Assembly (NCBI GenBank): GCA_015680905.1
Contig: CM027385.1
Location: 22,264,501 to 22,328,500 of the forward strand
Reading direction: 5' to 3'
Source: Coptis chinensis
Taxonomy: Eukaryota > Streptophyta > Magnoliopsida > Ranunculales > Ranunculaceae
Length of the DNA stretch: 64,000 nucleotides
In this document: one piece after another, positions 60,430 to 64,000 of the stretch
Layout of the letters: each line of letters opens with the position of its first letter
How positions within the stretch are numbered: position 1 is the stretch's first letter
Notes under the pieces: model-generated
Told to the model about the DNA's origin: nothing
The model's database searches: none
What the model saw: only the letters and a program-made list of their open reading frames with translations
Made by a program: the position numbers and the translations under genes

Positions 60430-62781
60430 ATTGAAGATTATTTGTGACTATTCTCCCAAAATAGTTACATACTCCCACACTTTATATCACCATCTTAAAT
60501 GACCTCATTTAGTTTTCAGTCCGCGCCACAACTCCACTAAAAAATAACTACTTAGTTACACAAACACACCCGAGTGAGCCCATGTTCAGACTCCCGCTTA
60601 CTACGTGCACCAAAAGGAAAAAAAAATCCCGTCTAAAATAATCCCCCCACTAAACACACTTTTAAAAAAAATATAAACCATTTTCTCCTTCACCCACTTA
60701 GCTTCGTCCGCCAATTAACCATTTTTTCTTTTTTCTTTTTTCTCTTTCTCCTTCTCTCATTTGGAACTAATTCAGTGATGGATAAAAATATAAAAATGGT
60801 AATAGTAGAAGTTTTAGTTATTTCGATTCTACTTGGATCCGTAATAGCTCTTCTCTTCTTTTCCGATTACTTCTGTAAGAAAAAAATCTCAAGTTGAATC
60901 GATTGTTAAACCAGACACTGGAAATGCAGCGGTTCAGAAATCAAAGAAAGGTTCTCCATTTCATCAAGCAAGCTTCTATGTTTTGTCAATTTGCAGGTTT
61001 GACTCGATTTAGTTCTCTGTTTGTAAGTTCATCAAGTAATCTGGTTTCAATTTGAATTAATAATGACTAAAACCATCTAGTGAATCCATGTTGTTACTGA
61101 TTGTTTGGTAACTTAGGGCAAAATGTTGAATATTACTGTTGTTTTGGAAATCTAGGGAAAAATGTTAATTATCACTAATTTTGTGGAAATTATTGTCAAG
61201 GACAATAGTGATGCAATATCTAGAACATTTATGATTTTAGAGCAATCAGTTTTGTGTACTTGTGTATCAATTAGATTTCCTGAACAATTATTTTTGAGTA
61301 GTAATGCATAACTTGATATTTGAATTTGATAGATTAAAGTTTGTTAGTTTTGAATAGGTCACTAACTGAAACAGTACATTGATGTTGTGCCAATTGTTGA
61401 ATGAATTTGTCATATATCAAGTGTGTGCCACTCTAAATGATTAAGCACGGTAAGCATGTACTTTCAAATTTGATTCGTACTTAGTTCTTCATTGATCTAA
61501 GTATATCGTTATTTAAATTTTTCAGTTTTATTTAGATAGGCTAATTATTACTATGCTTGTGTGTTACCTCCAAGGGACTTCGAGAAAACAATTTAATCGG
61601 ACTCATCGTTGCCCTTTCACTCATAAGTAATAACACTATTATTAAAATCTTTAGTTTGAACTATTTTTTTTTATTTGGTGGCTATGTCTATTATATGTGC
61701 AGCCTAGGTACCAGCATGTGAAGCAAATAATCCTTGAATTTGCTCGAGACATTTAGGACAAACATTTGATTCTCCTTAAAACCAAGGTACCCTTTATTTG
61801 TCTTGTTCTAAAACATGCCCTTAACTTATATGTAGATGTACCTTAACAATTTGTTAGGCATGTTTTAAAGCTTTATATGTGGCATTGTAACTGACATTCC
61901 TCAAGCCATTGTGAATTTTATTTTTATGTAGAATTTGGAATCGCTTCATGGTATGGATTCTTTAAACCTGAATTTGGTAATTATTATCAAGGATTAACTA
62001 CCAATGGTGTCGACCAGCTCTCTGTTTGATTATTAGTAATTATGTGTTGTGGGTTGTGAGTTTTTTTACATATAGTTTTTGAGATATATGTTTTGCACAA
62101 TATTTTTTTTTCACCCCAAGTCTTGACTATTTAATAGAACATTACTTACTAATGGTTGCTTATAAGTTTATAAAATGTATTTTCCTAGTAGGAAAGTTAT
62201 ACTATGGTCACGATGATATAATAGAATTTAACCAAATTACTTAGACTTGCTCATGATAACTATGTTGATGGTTTTGGGAAGGAGTTGGTTTATGTGTCTG
62301 GGTTTGAGCTAATATATTGGCAACAACTTTGCCATTCAACTAATGCGTACTTGTTTCACAATTATCATTCACTTCAGTTCTACTTCTGAAAGATGTCTAC
62401 AATGTATTCATCTCTAGATTCTCAATGTGAGACTTTTTCCTTGCTAAACATAGATGGGCTGATGTTCTATCTTCTAGGAATATAATTATTGTTGCCAATA
62501 TATCTTTGTTACACCTAGACAGGTTCCAACCAAAGCGCTATGAAGAGAATAGAGGTACAAGCTCTTTGTTTGATTGGCCACTTTTTTGGAATTGATGTTC
62601 CTCCTTGTAGCTATCAGTTTTTATTAGAAAGGGAACTAGTGATGGATTCTAGAAACTGGAGACCACCTACGATTTTAATAATCTTGGCGGGTCAATACAG
62701 TAATATCATGGAACCTGATGGGGTATTGTGGTCTGAACCGTACCCATTTTTTGTTTCTCTTGCCAATTAGCTGTTTTTTTA
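60430..62781. other. CACTA interior left of the RAD51 exons
   Basis: No gene is recognised. A short frame at 60778 (MDKNIKMVIVEVLVIS) encodes one hydrophobic stretch resembling a single membrane segment, but it stops within about 40 codons. An open stretch at 62540-62770 (MKRIEVQALCLIGHFF) is not recognised. Confidence 0.4.
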
Positions 62782-63320
62782 ACTAGCAAGATCCATGCAC
62801 AGAGACTTGAAATCATTCAGATTACGACTGAATCGAAGGAGTTAGACTAGATTTTAGAAGGGTAAGTGTCAAGTATGTATGATAAGTATTTTGGTTTGAT
62901 ATGCCAAGCAAATGAACCAAATAAAGTGCCTATTAGCTATATGTGTCTCGGCACCAATAATATAAGCATAGTCTCTACTTTCTAGATTACATATCTGTTT
63001 TTTTATTATTATTATTAATCAAACATCCTACGTGTTTTTTTTAAAAAAAACTGATATTTGCAAAGCATGTTTGTATTCCAGCTTCCTTTAAATCAAGGGG
63101 GTGGCCAAGGTAAAGCAATGTACATTGATGCAGAGGGGACTTTCAGGCCACAGAGACTGTTACAAATTGCAGACAGGTGTTATACTGCTACCATTGGAAA
63201 TGTGCAGTTTGTAGAACCTTTGATTTAAGGGTACTGATAGTTGCAACCTGCAAGTTTGGAATGCATGGTCCTGATGTTTTGGACAATGTGGCTTATGCTA
63301 GAGTCAAGGCTTTTGCTAGA
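62782..63320 (+). pseudogene. Captured RAD51 gene fragment
   Basis: Three exon-like blocks match plant RAD51, the recombinase that drives strand exchange in homologous recombination. Block 1 (62782-62861) reads HAQRLEIIQITTESKELD, then a stop where Lys is expected, then ILEG, and ends at a canonical GTAAGT donor. Block 2 (63081-63178) follows a TTCCAG acceptor and reads [19 protein letters not shown] then [13 protein letters not shown], just after the Walker A region. Block 3 (63254-63320) reads FGMHGPDVLDNVAYAR. The exon between blocks 1 and 2, which holds the Walker A motif (GEFRSGKTQ in relatives), is missing. Introns are present, so the copy came from genomic DNA. It cannot encode an active recombinase. 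Confidence 0.88.
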
Positions 63321-63699
63321 AAGAAGCATCAATGATGATGGAGACCAGGTCTGTTACTCCCTAGATGCAATTTTTTCTTTTTAGATTCTTTTGGTTAAGA
63401 AAAAGGGGGATCTTACGTCCTCGTTTCCCAACCTTGTACATGTTTTAGATGGTGAATTTGTCTAGAGCCCTTCTAAAAAGAAAAACAGACTCCACTCATG
63501 GGTCTGTTTAGAAGTATTATGCTCTTATTTGTTTATTGTAACTACCAATTGCTTTATTTGTTTTGTATGAAATTTTAAGTTTTGAATTGTTAGAGTTTTG
63601 TAACTGTAATTGTTGTATGAATGGGTATGTTTAGGAAGAAATGTCTATTCTGTTTGCTTCTATTTTTTTTTCTTCTCTTTGGGCTGGGCTTCTTTTAGC
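63321..63699. other. No gene seen
   Basis: This stretch is intron-like or intergenic, AT-rich, with T-rich tracts. Reading frames are short and unrecognised. Confidence 0.35.
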
Positions 63700-63874
63700 C
63701 CTGATTCAACGTTTTTAAAAAAAATTGAAAATTTGATAAAGGACACCTGTTAGTGGTTGAGTAAAAAAAACCACTGCCCAAAAAATGGGTCACTATCCGA
63801 CACTCTGGTAGTGTCTTTTTTTTATGAAAAACAACACCTTGTAAGTGTTGTTTTATGAAGTTTCTGGTGTAGTG
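63700..63874. mobile_element. Right terminus of a third CACTA-like family
   Basis: The segment contains palindromic motifs GACACTCTGGTAGTGTC and AACACCTTGTAAGTGTT and ends TTTCTGGTGTAGTG at 63874, the complement of CACTACACCAGAAA. That is a CACTA-type end distinct from the other two. Its left end is not found in the window. Confidence 0.45.
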
Positions 63875-64000
63875 TGGGTTGTCCTTTTACTAGTTATTGT
63901 TTGCTTTTAATGTTTGCATCCTTTGCAGGTTATGAACACTAGTTCTGTTTGTTTATTGGGTAAATTTGTATGGTTGGAATGGTGACATTTGGAGCAAATC

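Larger units (their letters stand above)
60256..64000. mobile_element. CACTA element with RAD51 exons, right end unresolved
   Basis: CACTAGTAGAAAAA begins at 60256 inside the Copia gag. The next 170 bp carry repeats of TTTGTGACGGTT and AACCGTCACAAAT in both orientations, subterminal repeats of a CACTA family different from that at 23009. The preceding triplet is TAG. I find no matching right terminus (TTTTTCTACTAGTG) up to 64000, so the element probably runs out of the window. RAD51-like exons lie within it (62782-63320). Another CACTA-like end of a different family ends at 63874. Confidence 0.7.

Overview
The window is nuclear DNA of a flowering plant, most likely a eudicot with a large, repeat-rich genome. 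The evidence is the AT-rich intergenic composition, plant-specific retrotransposon lineages (Tat with two RNase H domains, Athila-like, plant Copia), CACTA elements carrying intron-containing pieces of plant genes, a plant mobile domain gene and foldback MITEs. I see no intact single-copy host gene, no tRNA or rRNA gene and no CRISPR. I cannot name the species.

Layout, left to right. 1-1198: right end of a CACTA-like element. 1199-3348: 3' part of a long LTR (family A). 3349-22156: a minus-strand Ty3 Tat-lineage element (INT, aRNH, RNH, RT, protease, gag, 5' LTR at 21502-22156), split inside gag by an 11.1-kb Athila-like element at 9588-20691 with 1.49-kb LTRs. The Athila-like element has gag and protease, no visible reverse transcriptase, and a separate 307-aa ORF of the kind found in plant retroelements. 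23009-33236: a 10.2-kb CACTA transposon with perfect terminal repeats and a TAT duplication, carrying a broken multi-exon copy of UDP-glucose pyrophosphorylase. 34711-38136: a MULE transposase remnant (DDE-region and SWIM zinc-finger pieces) split by a complete solo LTR of family A (35052-37738, duplication TGAAG). A hAT-type MITE follows at 38151-38596. 39411-41190: a GA-rich minisatellite beside a Tat-type LTR leader motif. 42086: a Helitron end. 44091-45259: a TA microsatellite and three foldback MITEs. 45486-50166: a hAT-like element containing a 758-bp foldback and a 3.1-kb PIF/Harbinger-like element that carries a plant mobile domain pseudogene between palindromic GC-rich repeats. 51005-58424: a complete but mutated Copia element (duplication CCAAT) with an extra leader ORF. 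58619-60255: the 5' part of a second Copia element, cut by another CACTA at 60256. That segment carries RAD51 exons up to the window edge, with a third CACTA-like end near 63874.

Nearly everything is transposon on transposon. Insertion order can be read in several places: Tat before Athila-like; MULE before solo LTR; hAT-like before Harbinger-like; second Copia before its CACTA. The most interesting content is the two host gene fragments with exon-intron structure (UGPase and RAD51), the plant mobile domain cargo, the pol-less Athila-like element with an added ORF, and the Copia leader ORF. All boundaries and family assignments were made by reading motifs by eye. No alignment or database search was run.
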